A stretch of 12,909 nucleotides of DNA from Thiotrichales bacterium (GTDB lineage: Bacteria; Pseudomonadota; Gammaproteobacteria; UWMA-0217). The stretch lies in NCBI GenBank assembly GCA_024763135.1, contig JANTGD010000060.1, forward strand, positions 1-12,909. Direction: 5' to 3'. The notes under the pieces were generated by a model. It worked only from the letters and a program-made list of their open reading frames with translations. It had not been told where the DNA came from and did no database searches. Shown piece after piece: positions 7,201 through 12,909 of the stretch; the first letter of the stretch is position 1; every line of letters begins with the position of its first letter. A program made the translations under genes and the position numbers.

Positions 7201-8082
7201 TCAAAGGCAAAGACGTTCATAGGCTTCACGATATTTTGCGGCGGTTTTACTCACGATCTCTTCAGGTAGCTCCGGTCCCGGAGGGCGTTTGTCCCAATCC
7301 AGTGTTTCCAGATAATCGCGCACGAATTGTTTGTCGAAGGAGGGGGGGGAGACACCAGGCTGGTAAGCTTCCGCCGGCCAAAAACGTGAAGAGTCGGGGG
7401 TTAGTACTTCGTCGATCAGGTACAGCTTTCCCGCTTCATCCAGACCAAACTCGAATTTTGTGTCAGCGATAATAATGCCACGCGACAATGCATGCTCGGC
7501 TGCCAGGGTATAGATCGCAAGGCTCACACGCCTGACCTGTTCAGCTAAATCTGTACCAATTAATGCCACTGTTTGTGCAAAGTCGATATTGAGGTCATGA
7601 TCTCCAACTTCTGCCTTGGTCGAGGGCGTAAATAAGGGTTGCGGCAATTGATCGGCCAATCTCAGCCCCGGCGGCAGCGCGATACCACAGACTTTCCCGT
7701 TACGTTGATAATCCTTCCAGCCCGACCCGATCAAATAACCGCGTACGATTGCTTCGATGGGTAAGGGGTCAAGTTTACGCGTGATGATGCTGCGGCGTTC
7801 GAGGCCCACGCGTTCATGAGGATCCGGGAGGACGGATTCCAAAGGCACATCGGTCAAATGGTTAGGGATCAGCGTCCGGGTTTTGGCGAACCAGAAATTT
7901 GAAACCTGGGTAAGGATTTCTCCTTTGCCGGGTATTGGAGTGGGCAATATCACGTCGAATGCCGAAATTCGATCGGAGGTGACAATCAGCAAATGCGCGT
8001 CGTCGACCGCATAGATATCCCGCACCTTACCGCGATGGACAAGTGGCAGGCTGGAGATGGCAGCTTGGGTGAAGGCATGCAT
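7201..8082 (-). CDS. purC: Phosphoribosylaminoimidazole-succinocarboxamide (SAICAR) synthase
   Basis: This enzyme ligates aspartate to CAIR using ATP, giving SAICAR in de novo purine synthesis; it is cytosolic. The product of about 293 residues is the long, yeast Ade1-like form rather than the roughly 237-residue E. coli form. Counting from the TTG at 8088, motifs are HRGKVRDIY (18-26), TSDRISAFDV (37-46), IPGKGEILTQVSNFWF (52-67), the PIEAIVRGYLIGSGW signature (110-124), IADTKFEFG (207-215) and DEVLTPDSSRFW (226-237). I prefer the ATG at 8082, with GAGG (8093-8096) ten bases upstream; the TTG at 8088 would add two residues and leaves only four bases from the same GAGG. It lies 12 bp after psiE and 18 bp before mtnA, so one transcript is likely. 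purE and purK, the preceding pathway step, lie divergently nearby. Confidence 0.95.
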   Translation of the reverse strand: MHAFTQAAISSLPLVHRGKVRDIYAVDDAHLLIVTSDRISAFDVILPTPIPGKGEILTQVSNFWFAKTRTLIPNHLTDVPLESVLPDPHERVGLERRSIITRKLDPLPIEAIVRGYLIGSGWKDYQRNGKVCGIALPPGLRLADQLPQPLFTPSTKAEVGDHDLNIDFAQTVALIGTDLAEQVRRVSLAIYTLAAEHALSRGIIIADTKFEFGLDEAGKLYLIDEVLTPDSSRFWPAEAYQPGVSPPSFDKQFVRDYLETLDWDKRPPGPELPEEIVSKTAAKYREAYERLCL

Positions 8083-8094
8083 GCTCAATGAACC

Positions 8095-8529
8095 TCAATC
8101 GATGTCTTCATAGCGGGAACGCTGGGGACGCTGAAAGTCTGGAAATTTGTTTTTGCCGATCTTCAGCAGCAACACTGCAGCAGTCACAATGAGGATGGCA
8201 CCGGCGCTGGCAAGCAGTTGCCATTCAGTCATAGTTTTCATATCCAGGGCCATGTGTCGAGCCAAAGCGACAATTGCAATATACAGTGGCATGCGCACAG
8301 GCAGTGAACCGGCTTCGTGATAAAAACTGACCATGGCGAGTACTTCCAGGTAGATAAACAGTAGGAGCAGGTCGCCGAGTGTGACTTCTCCGACGCCGAT
8401 GATGCGTGAAACCTCACCGTAACCTGCGGCAACGGTGGCGATGGCAATTGTCGCTAATCCAGCGGTTTCTGCCCAATGGAGTGCCCTGAGACTGTACTTG
8501 GCGATACGGTGTTTTGAAGAACTATCCAT
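8095..8529 (-). CDS. psiE: PsiE-family inner-membrane protein
   Basis: The 144-residue product is a small membrane protein matching the phosphate-starvation-inducible PsiE family. The most diagnostic segment is the LLLFIYLEVLAMVSFYHEAG stretch (about 55-74) followed by LPVRMPLYIAIVALARHM (76-93). Four membrane segments are predicted at about 20-37, 52-69, 79-97 and 104-123, with charged tails on both ends. In E. coli, psiE is induced by phosphate limitation under PhoB; its molecular role is not established to my knowledge. Here it is the first gene of a tight cluster with purC, mtnA and the aldolase; its stop is 12 bp before the purC ATG. The ATG at 8529 lacks a clear ribosome binding site. 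I did not identify a Pho box upstream. Membership in the family is firmer than any link to phosphate in this organism. Confidence 0.82.
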   Translation of the reverse strand: MDSSSKHRIAKYSLRALHWAETAGLATIAIATVAAGYGEVSRIIGVGEVTLGDLLLLFIYLEVLAMVSFYHEAGSLPVRMPLYIAIVALARHMALDMKTMTEWQLLASAGAILIVTAAVLLLKIGKNKFPDFQRPQRSRYEDID

Positions 8530-8622
8530 GCGTCGATGTTAGCCAATCCAGGCACAGGGGTAAACTCGGGGTTTGTTTTTGCGGCGTAACCTGGGAAAAC
8601 GCTTCGAAACCCCCAGAAATGC

Positions 8623-8651
8623 TTGGCATGGACGGGCTTAAGGGGTATAAA
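8623..8651 (+). promoter_or_regulatory. Probable sigma70 promoter of the purE operon
   Basis: A -35 hexamer TTGGCA (8623-8628, five of six matches) and a -10 hexamer TATAAA (8646-8651, five of six) are separated by exactly 17 bp. Transcription would start near 8658, about 25 bases before the purE start codon. An imperfect AANCGNTT-like core just upstream (about 8597-8605) recalls PurR sites, but it is not a convincing operator. Confidence 0.65.
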
Positions 8652-8683
8652 GGGCCGCTTTTCTTCATGCCGGACTTGAAATT

Positions 8684-9178
8684 ATGAGTGAAAAGCGCGT
8701 GGGTGTGGTGATGGGCAGTGACAGTGATTGGCCCACGATGAAGCATGCAGTGGAAACGCTCGAGCAATTTGGGGTGAAACACGAATATGCAGTGGTTTCA
8801 GCGCATCGCACCCCCGATCAAATGTTTGAATATGCGGAAACTGCAGCTGAACGCGGTGTACGAGCCATTATTGCGGGTGCTGGAGGCGCCGCACATTTGC
8901 CTGGTATGCTGGCGGCTAAAACCACCATTCCCGTGTTAGGCGTGCCTGTGGCATCACGATATCTTTCGGGTAAGGATTCTTTATTGAGTATCGTGCAAAT
9001 GCCTAAAGGGGTGCCAGTGGCAACCTTTGCCATCGGTGAGTCCGGCGCGATCAATGCGGCCCTGTTTGCGGTCTCGATGCTTGCACTAGAAGATGATAGT
9101 CTGGCAGACAAACTTCGTGATTTCCGCATCCAGCAACGGGACAAAGCTTTGTCTATGAGTCTGCCTCCAAAGCACTGA
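8684..9178 (+). CDS. purE: N5-carboxyaminoimidazole ribonucleotide mutase
   Basis: PurE (class I) moves the carboxylate of N5-CAIR to carbon 4, giving CAIR, in de novo purine synthesis; family members are cytosolic octamers. The 164-residue protein has the usual bacterial length. The phosphate-binding VGVVMGSDSDWPTM segment (6-19), the SAHRTP motif (39-44) with the catalytic His41, the IAGAGGAAHLPGM segment (63-75) and the SLLSIVQMPKGVPVATFAIG segment (99-118) are intact. It is the first gene behind a strong candidate promoter, with a weak CGGA ribosome binding site nine bases before the ATG. purK follows after 2 bp, and this pairing supports the class I mutase reaction rather than a direct AIR carboxylase. 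Confidence 0.97.
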   Translation: MSEKRVGVVMGSDSDWPTMKHAVETLEQFGVKHEYAVVSAHRTPDQMFEYAETAAERGVRAIIAGAGGAAHLPGMLAAKTTIPVLGVPVASRYLSGKDSLLSIVQMPKGVPVATFAIGESGAINAALFAVSMLALEDDSLADKLRDFRIQQRDKALSMSLPPKH

Positions 9179-9180
9179 CG

Positions 9181-10308
9181 ATGATACTTCCTGGCGCAAC
9201 CCTGGGCATACTGGGGGGCGGCCAATTGGGCCGCATGTTCCTCATGGCTGCACGCACCATGGGTTACCAGGTTGTGGTATTTGACCCAGATCCGCTCAGC
9301 CCGGCCGGCGCGCTTGCCGATCTGCACATCCAAGCTTCTTATACGGATACACGGTCGCTCGACCGTCTTGCCGAGGGATGTCAGGTTGTCACCACCGAAT
9401 TTGAAAACATTCCAGCTGAAACTCTGAATTATCTTGCTGAAAAATGTTTGGTGCATCCCTCGGGTGACGCGGTCCGCGTTACTCAGAATCGTTATCGCGA
9501 AAAAACCTTTGTGCGCGAAGCTGGGCTTAAAACGGCGCAGTTTGCCAGTATTGTGACACCTGCTGATCTGGAAGTCGCGGCGACATCGATGGCCTTTCCC
9601 GCTATTCTCAAAGTGGCTGAACTCGGTTACGACGGGAAAGGCCAAATCGTCGTACCAACCGCAGCGGTTTTGCCTGCGGCTTTCGATGCACTGGATCAGC
9701 GCCCCTGCGTGCTCGAACAGCGGGTGTCGCTGGCCAGCGAAATCTCGGTGACTCTGGCACGAAACTCCGAGGGTCAGTGCAGCTATTTCCCTGTAGCGCA
9801 GAACGAGCATCGCAATGGCATTCTGCATCGCACTCTGGTACCTGCTCAAGTAGATGAAGCATTCCAACGTGACGCTTGCGAGCAGGCCGAGCAGCTTGCA
9901 GAGATGCTGGACTATGTCGGTGTAATGGCGGTTGAATTTTTCATCACGCGGGAGGGTGAATTATTGGTCAACGAAATCGCACCGCGTACCCATAACAGCG
10001 GGCATTATTCTATCGATGCGTGCCTGACCAGTCAGTTTGAGCAGCAAGTTCGCGCCATCTGTCAACTCGCCTTCGGGCCCACGACATTGACCAGCACGGT
10101 GGCGATGGTCAACCTGCTCGGAGAGATCTGGGGAGAGGATCAGCCAGCATGGGAAGTGCTCGCTGCAGTGCCTCGGATAAAGTTACATCTTTATGGCAAA
10201 GCGCAGCCGCGGAGTGGGCGGAAAATGGGGCATTTCTGCCTGCTCGGCGAGCGGCCAGATAACGTTGCACAAGAGTCCGAATGGCTATTTCAACGCTTGC
10301 GCCCGTAG
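9181..10308 (+). CDS. purK: N5-carboxyaminoimidazole ribonucleotide synthase
   Basis: PurK uses ATP and bicarbonate to carboxylate AIR to N5-CAIR, the substrate of PurE. The 375-residue ATP-grasp protein has an N-terminal nucleotide-like fold opening with ILGGGQLGRM (10-19), the TTEFENIP motif (71-78), QNRYREK (102-108), the ATP-grasp loop GYDGKGQ (149-155), a PCVLEQ strand (175-180) and the conserved NEIAPRTHNSGHYSIDAC segment (264-281) carrying metal and substrate ligands. The length is close to E. coli PurK (355). The ATG lies 2 bp after the purE stop and shows no strong ribosome binding site, so translation is probably coupled. An RsmC-like methyltransferase gene follows after 9 bp. Confidence 0.97.
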   Translation: MILPGATLGILGGGQLGRMFLMAARTMGYQVVVFDPDPLSPAGALADLHIQASYTDTRSLDRLAEGCQVVTTEFENIPAETLNYLAEKCLVHPSGDAVRVTQNRYREKTFVREAGLKTAQFASIVTPADLEVAATSMAFPAILKVAELGYDGKGQIVVPTAAVLPAAFDALDQRPCVLEQRVSLASEISVTLARNSEGQCSYFPVAQNEHRNGILHRTLVPAQVDEAFQRDACEQAEQLAEMLDYVGVMAVEFFITREGELLVNEIAPRTHNSGHYSIDACLTSQFEQQVRAICQLAFGPTTLTSTVAMVNLLGEIWGEDQPAWEVLAAVPRIKLHLYGKAQPRSGRKMGHFCLLGERPDNVAQESEWLFQRLRP

Positions 10309-10317
10309 TAGCCGTCG

Positions 10318-10908
10318 ATGGATCAAGCAGCTTATCTTAACAAACTAAAACAGGATATCGTCTTTCACGAAGCGTTGGGTGACCGAGTATTTACTTTTCA
10401 TAGTACTTGGGGGTTGTTCTCGCCACGTGAAATCGATGAGGGGACTCAATTGCTGGTGCGTTATCTAGAGGTACCAGCCAATGCCGACTGCCTTGATCTG
10501 GGGTGTGGGTATGGACCTATCGGCCTGTTTCTGGCTGCGCAAGCGCCCCAGGGTGAAGTAATACTGGTGGATAAAGATTTTGTAGCTGTTGACTATGCCA
10601 ATAAAAATATCCGCGCCAACCGAATAACCAATGCCCGAGCCATTCTTAGTAATGGCTTCGACCAATTGCCTGCCCAACAGCGTTTCGATGTCATTGTTTC
10701 GAATATCCCGGCTAAGGTTGGTAAAGAGTTATTGACGTTATGGCTGTATGAGGTCAAAGCGCGGCTTAAGCCAGGTGGACGGTTTTATGTGGTGACGATC
10801 AACGGGCTGCGCCAATTTATGAAACGGCATATGCTCGAAGCATTAGGTGATTACACCAAACTCAAACAAGGGAAGACGTATACTGTGGCGCTCGCCCGTA
10901 AAGGTTGA
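10318..10908 (+). CDS. Small class I methyltransferase, RsmC C-terminal-domain-like
   Basis: This 196-residue protein resembles the catalytic C-terminal half of the rRNA guanine-N2 methyltransferase RsmC (the MTS domain) and the stand-alone YbxB type. Visible features are WGLFSPREIDEGTQLL (31-46), which corresponds to the FSR-x-x-x-D-x-GS entry of RsmC, the SAM-binding motif I DLGCGYGPIG (60-69), an acidic VDKD (84-87) for ribose binding, and motif IV SNIPAK (128-133) in the place of the usual NPPF or NPPY. A C-terminal Gly/Lys/Tyr-rich strand ends the fold. Changing the first proline to isoleucine is compatible with a different target, so I do not assign a substrate. It starts 9 bp after purK and probably shares its transcript. 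Nothing connects it mechanistically to purine synthesis. Confidence 0.8.
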   Translation: MDQAAYLNKLKQDIVFHEALGDRVFTFHSTWGLFSPREIDEGTQLLVRYLEVPANADCLDLGCGYGPIGLFLAAQAPQGEVILVDKDFVAVDYANKNIRANRITNARAILSNGFDQLPAQQRFDVIVSNIPAKVGKELLTLWLYEVKARLKPGGRFYVVTINGLRQFMKRHMLEALGDYTKLKQGKTYTVALARKG

Positions 10909-10926
10909 TAGTTATTCCCGAGTAAA

Positions 10927-11068
10927 CGTAACTACTCAGCGTATTCATCTTTAGCCCCGCAAGATGCCGTGTTACGAATTGATCGGAGCTTCCTGAACTA
11001 TATGCTCACATTCTCCTTGCGAAAATGCCTTGATATGAACCAGAATTTAAATACACTGAGTAGTTACG
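10927..11068. mobile_element. 142 bp MITE-like element with 19 bp terminal inverted repeats
   Basis: The left arm CGTAACTACTCAGCGTATT (10927-10945) and the reverse complement of the right arm (11050-11068) match at 18 of 19 positions. The interior has no ORF of note and contains the 24-nt block (10961-10984) that is identical to part of repeat copy A, followed by GAGCTTCC, the end sequence of copy B. The element sits 18 bp after the stop of the RsmC-like gene. I see no clear target-site duplication. Confidence 0.6.
10961..10994 (+). repeat. Interspersed repeat, partial copy C
   Basis: Positions 10961-10984 are identical to 284-307 in copy A and match the reverse complement of 12653-12676 in copy B at 22 of 24 positions. 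The next bases, GGAGCTTCC, match the outer end of copy B. The hairpin core of the repeat is absent, so this is a fragment inside the larger 142 bp element. Confidence 0.75.
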
Positions 11069-11166
11069 AATAAACGGACATATTTTCGATGTTTATTACT
11101 AAGATCCATTACAGCGAGTCCCGGGGTGACAAAGCCGGCGGAGCGTCCAGATGCATCAATAGGCCC

Positions 11167-11877
11167 ATGACAACCATGCGTGGTGTAGCAGTGAAATGGC
11201 TTTTATTTACGATCTTGTTAGGGACTTGGTCATTGGGATGGGGGTTCGATGAGCGAAGTGTCAATCCCGGAATTAATCGAGAATATGACCAGGCAGATCC
11301 GTTGTTCTGGCAAGGCATGTTTGAGCAGGAGCGGCGAGAGGTGTATGCGCGGCGCCACGACATTGTGGCCGAGCTCGGACTGAAACCCGGTATGCAAGTT
11401 GCCGATGTTGGAGCGGGGACTGGGTTTTTCAGTCTTTTATTTGCACCCGGGGTAATGCCGGGGGGTAGCGTCTATGCAGTGGATATTGTGCCTAACTTTG
11501 TCCGTGCTATCGAAGCCCGGGCCCGCGCGGCAGGTTTGCATCAAATTATCGGCGTGGTAAACGATCCGAAAGATGTGAAATTACCCAAAGGCGCAATCGA
11601 TCTCGTGTTTATTACAGATACCTATCACCATTTTGAGTATCCTTACTCTATGCTTTACAGCATTCGTAGGGCACTGAAACCGCAAGGCCGGCTGGTTATT
11701 ATTGACTATAAGAAAGATCCCGATCATAGCAGTCCGTGGGTGCAGCGCCATGTTAGAAGCAGCGAGTCACAGGTTATAGAGGAAGTTGAATCGGCGGGGT
11801 TTGTGCTCAACACGAGACACTCGTTGCTGGACAGCCAGTTTTTTCTTGAGTTTGTGATCGCGCAGAATCAAAACTGA
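11167..11877 (+). CDS. Class I SAM-dependent methyltransferase with an N-terminal signal or anchor
   Basis: The protein has a UbiE-like Rossmann methyltransferase fold behind a hydrophobic N-terminus. Numbered from the upstream in-frame ATG at 11089: hydrophobic segment WLLFTILLGTWSLGWG (37-52), motif I VADVGAGTGFFS (104-115), the acidic ribose-binding end of strand 2 in VYAVDI (128-133), a DTYHHFEYP segment (177-185) and ALKPQGRLVIIDYKKD (195-210). Proteins of this layout are common in proteobacteria, but I know of no assigned substrate. I chose the ATG at 11167 (residue 27) because a basic n-region then leads into a normal signal-like segment; ATG 11176 is equally possible, and 11089 would add an odd 26-residue polar extension. 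An export signal on a SAM enzyme is unexpected, so the segment may be an uncleaved anchor facing the cytoplasm. The esterase gene follows after 26 bp. Confidence 0.8.
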   Translation: MTTMRGVAVKWLLFTILLGTWSLGWGFDERSVNPGINREYDQADPLFWQGMFEQERREVYARRHDIVAELGLKPGMQVADVGAGTGFFSLLFAPGVMPGGSVYAVDIVPNFVRAIEARARAAGLHQIIGVVNDPKDVKLPKGAIDLVFITDTYHHFEYPYSMLYSIRRALKPQGRLVIIDYKKDPDHSSPWVQRHVRSSESQVIEEVESAGFVLNTRHSLLDSQFFLEFVIAQNQN

Positions 11878-11903
11878 TCCGTTGGACGGATTGCAGGACC
11901 GCT

Positions 11904-12503
11904 ATGATTGTATATTTGCATGGATTTAGTAGTGGTGCAGCATCGCATAAAGCCAATGTGCTCAAGCGCGCACTCGCGCCAATTACCGTGCTGGTACCAG
12001 AATATCCTTCCCATAAGCCTGTTGAGGCGATCACATTACTGCAAAAAATAATTGTTTTGCTGCCGCTGGAAAAAGGAGAGCCGCTGGTCATTGCGGGTAG
12101 TTCGCTCGGAGGGTTTTATGCACAGTATCTTGCTTACACACAAGCCGTGATCGATGGCCTGATTATGATTAATCCCGCTTTGGAGCCCAAGCGGACGCTC
12201 CTTCCTTATGTCGGAGAACAGGTCAATATGGTGACAGGAAAACCATTTATTTTAGAAGAGACAGATCTCGATAAGATGCAAGCGTTCGATGTGAATCGTG
12301 TTACCGAGAAACCGTCGTTAATACTGTTGGATGAAGCGGACGAAGTGATTGATTCGCGTGTTGCACAGCAGCGCTATACAGACACGGCGCAAGTGGTGAT
12401 GTACCCAGACGGCAGCCACCGCTTCGAGCATCTGAACGAGGCGATCAGTGAAATCAAGCATTTTTACGCGGATCTCGAACGGCAAAAAAGCCACAGTGAT
12501 TAA
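11904..12503 (+). CDS. yqiA: YqiA-type alpha/beta-hydrolase esterase
   Basis: The 199-residue product matches the YqiA/UPF0227 esterase family, cytoplasmic alpha/beta hydrolases that act on short acyl esters in vitro; the physiological substrate is unknown. It opens with the strand-turn IVYLHGFSS (2-10), where HGF forms the oxyanion region. The nucleophile elbow is GSSLGG with Ser67, the acid is probably Asp146 in LDEADEVID, and the catalytic His is His172 in PDGSHRFEH. INPAL (89-93) and the VTGKPF segment (110-115) are also family features. The length is typical (about 193 in E. coli). AGGA lies five bases upstream of the ATG. It follows the methyltransferase gene by 26 bp and may share its transcript; E. 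coli yqiA sits in a different neighbourhood, next to parE. Confidence 0.85.
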   Translation: MIVYLHGFSSGAASHKANVLKRALAPITVLVPEYPSHKPVEAITLLQKIIVLLPLEKGEPLVIAGSSLGGFYAQYLAYTQAVIDGLIMINPALEPKRTLLPYVGEQVNMVTGKPFILEETDLDKMQAFDVNRVTEKPSLILLDEADEVIDSRVAQQRYTDTAQVVMYPDGSHRFEHLNEAISEIKHFYADLERQKSHSD

Positions 12504-12639
12504 CCCGACAATCAAGTCGCTCGTGTTCAGAGCCTTCGGCCTGTATTGAATCAAGGTGCGCCGTGTAGGTAAGGGTCATTTCATTGACTCGCGGCGCAAC
12601 ACCGAGCCTGCGCTGGCTGGACACTTCTAACAGAATGAA

Positions 12640-12807
12640 TTAAGGAAGCTTTGATCAATTCGTAACAGGGCATCCTGCGGCGTACAATCGCCCACTTGTG
12701 CATTGCGGATCTTCGCAATAGCCAGCTATTACGTGCGGTCCGCGCCTTGAACTGGACGATTTTTCACCACAATCTGTTCGCGCCAGAATTACTCAGAGCT
12801 TCCTTAA
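12640..12807 (-). mobile_element. 168 bp MITE-like element, repeat copy B
   Basis: The ends are inverted repeats: TTAAGGAAGCT (12640-12650) and AGCTTCCTTAA (12797-12807) are perfect complements, and similarity extends inward with mismatches to about 20 bp. TTAA at both extremes could be a target duplication or part of the termini. The interior carries the repeat core in reverse orientation to copy A: 12703-12736 is a 34-nt identity with 224-257, containing the hairpin arms GCGGATC (12705-12711) and GGTCCGC (12737-12743). It is too short to encode a transposase, so movement would need one supplied in trans. Confidence 0.65.
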
Positions 12808-12808
12808 C

Positions 12809-12909
12809 AGGCTGTTGAAAAACTCTCAGCTGGCACGATCCAGCGTTAATTGTGGCTCAAAATGCTCATTTACTGCGTGTAAACTGCGCTTTTTCTCCAG
12901 ATTTTGCCT
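12809..12909 (+). mobile_element. Probable insertion-sequence end, cut by the window edge
   Basis: The sequence from AGGCTGTTGAAAAACTC (12809-12825) onward resembles the terminal inverted repeats of many proteobacterial insertion sequences that begin GGCTGTTGAAAAA. A hairpin GCTGG (12829-12833) / CCAGC (12840-12844) and a TTTAC/GTAAA dyad follow. No transposase reading frame is reached before the window ends, and the family cannot be assigned. It abuts the 168 bp element directly. Confidence 0.4.

Larger units (their letters stand above)
12504..12909. other. Non-coding right region with mobile elements
   Basis: No gene is supported in these 406 bp. After the esterase stop there is an inverted repeat, TGCGCCG (12557-12563) with CGGCGCA (12592-12598), whose 28-base loop makes it a poor terminator. 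Then come the MITE-like element carrying repeat copy B (12640-12807) and the apparent end of an insertion sequence that runs off the window. Confidence 0.6.

Noticed and set aside
8597..8605. PurR-like operator upstream of purE
   Set aside because: Only an AACGCTT-like core resembles the PurR consensus and the flanks do not form the expected palindrome.
8818..9867. Long minus-strand open frame (349 codons) antisense to purE and purK
   Set aside because: It lies fully opposite two strongly conserved genes, its translation shows no recognisable domain, and its Cys/Arg/Ser-rich composition is that of a shadow frame.
12557..12598. Terminator for the esterase gene
   Set aside because: The 7 bp arms are separated by 28 bases and no T-run follows.

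Overview
The window looks like chromosomal DNA from a proteobacterium, most likely a gammaproteobacterium that I cannot place further. The genes that point there are an AmpG-type muropeptide permease overlapping exonuclease III, a PsiE-family protein, a YqiA-type esterase, and the purE-purK pair. The purC gene is of the long, yeast-Ade1-like type rather than the short E. coli type. I see twelve protein genes, no tRNA, rRNA or CRISPR, and several short non-coding repeats.

Layout: 1-457 is non-coding, with two hairpins and copy A of an interspersed repeat. A DUF3050 gene (458-1240, +) converges on a minus-strand pair, xthA then ampG (3451-1345), whose coding regions overlap by 14 bp. After a 390 bp divergent spacer comes a membrane-anchored GGDEF-EAL protein with both catalytic sites intact (3842-5452, +). 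Its 3' end overlaps, tail to tail, the last gene of a tight minus-strand cluster: psiE, purC, mtnA and a class II aldolase (8529-5435). Divergent from that cluster, with a good sigma70-type promoter, runs purE-purK followed by a small RsmC-like methyltransferase (8684-10908, +). A 142 bp element with 19 bp terminal inverted repeats separates this from an apparently exported methyltransferase and a YqiA-type esterase (11167-12503, +). The right edge is non-coding: a 168 bp MITE-like element (repeat copy B) and then what looks like the end of an insertion sequence cut by the window boundary.

How the genes fit together: purC, purE and purK form two consecutive steps of de novo purine synthesis, from AIR through N5-CAIR and CAIR to SAICAR. 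mtnA and the adjacent FucA-like aldolase look like the isomerase and aldolase of the DHAP shunt, which disposes of the ribose part of 5'-methylthioadenosine and 5'-deoxyadenosine after adenine is released. Their place directly behind purC would join purine synthesis to nucleoside by-product salvage. The phosphorylase or kinase needed upstream is not in the window.

The least explained material is the repeat family. A 34-nt identical core is present at both ends of the window in opposite orientation, and a 24-nt block of the same repeat lies inside the 142 bp element, which has different termini. A 19-nt near-match to the repeat's flank also occupies the purC-mtnA junction.
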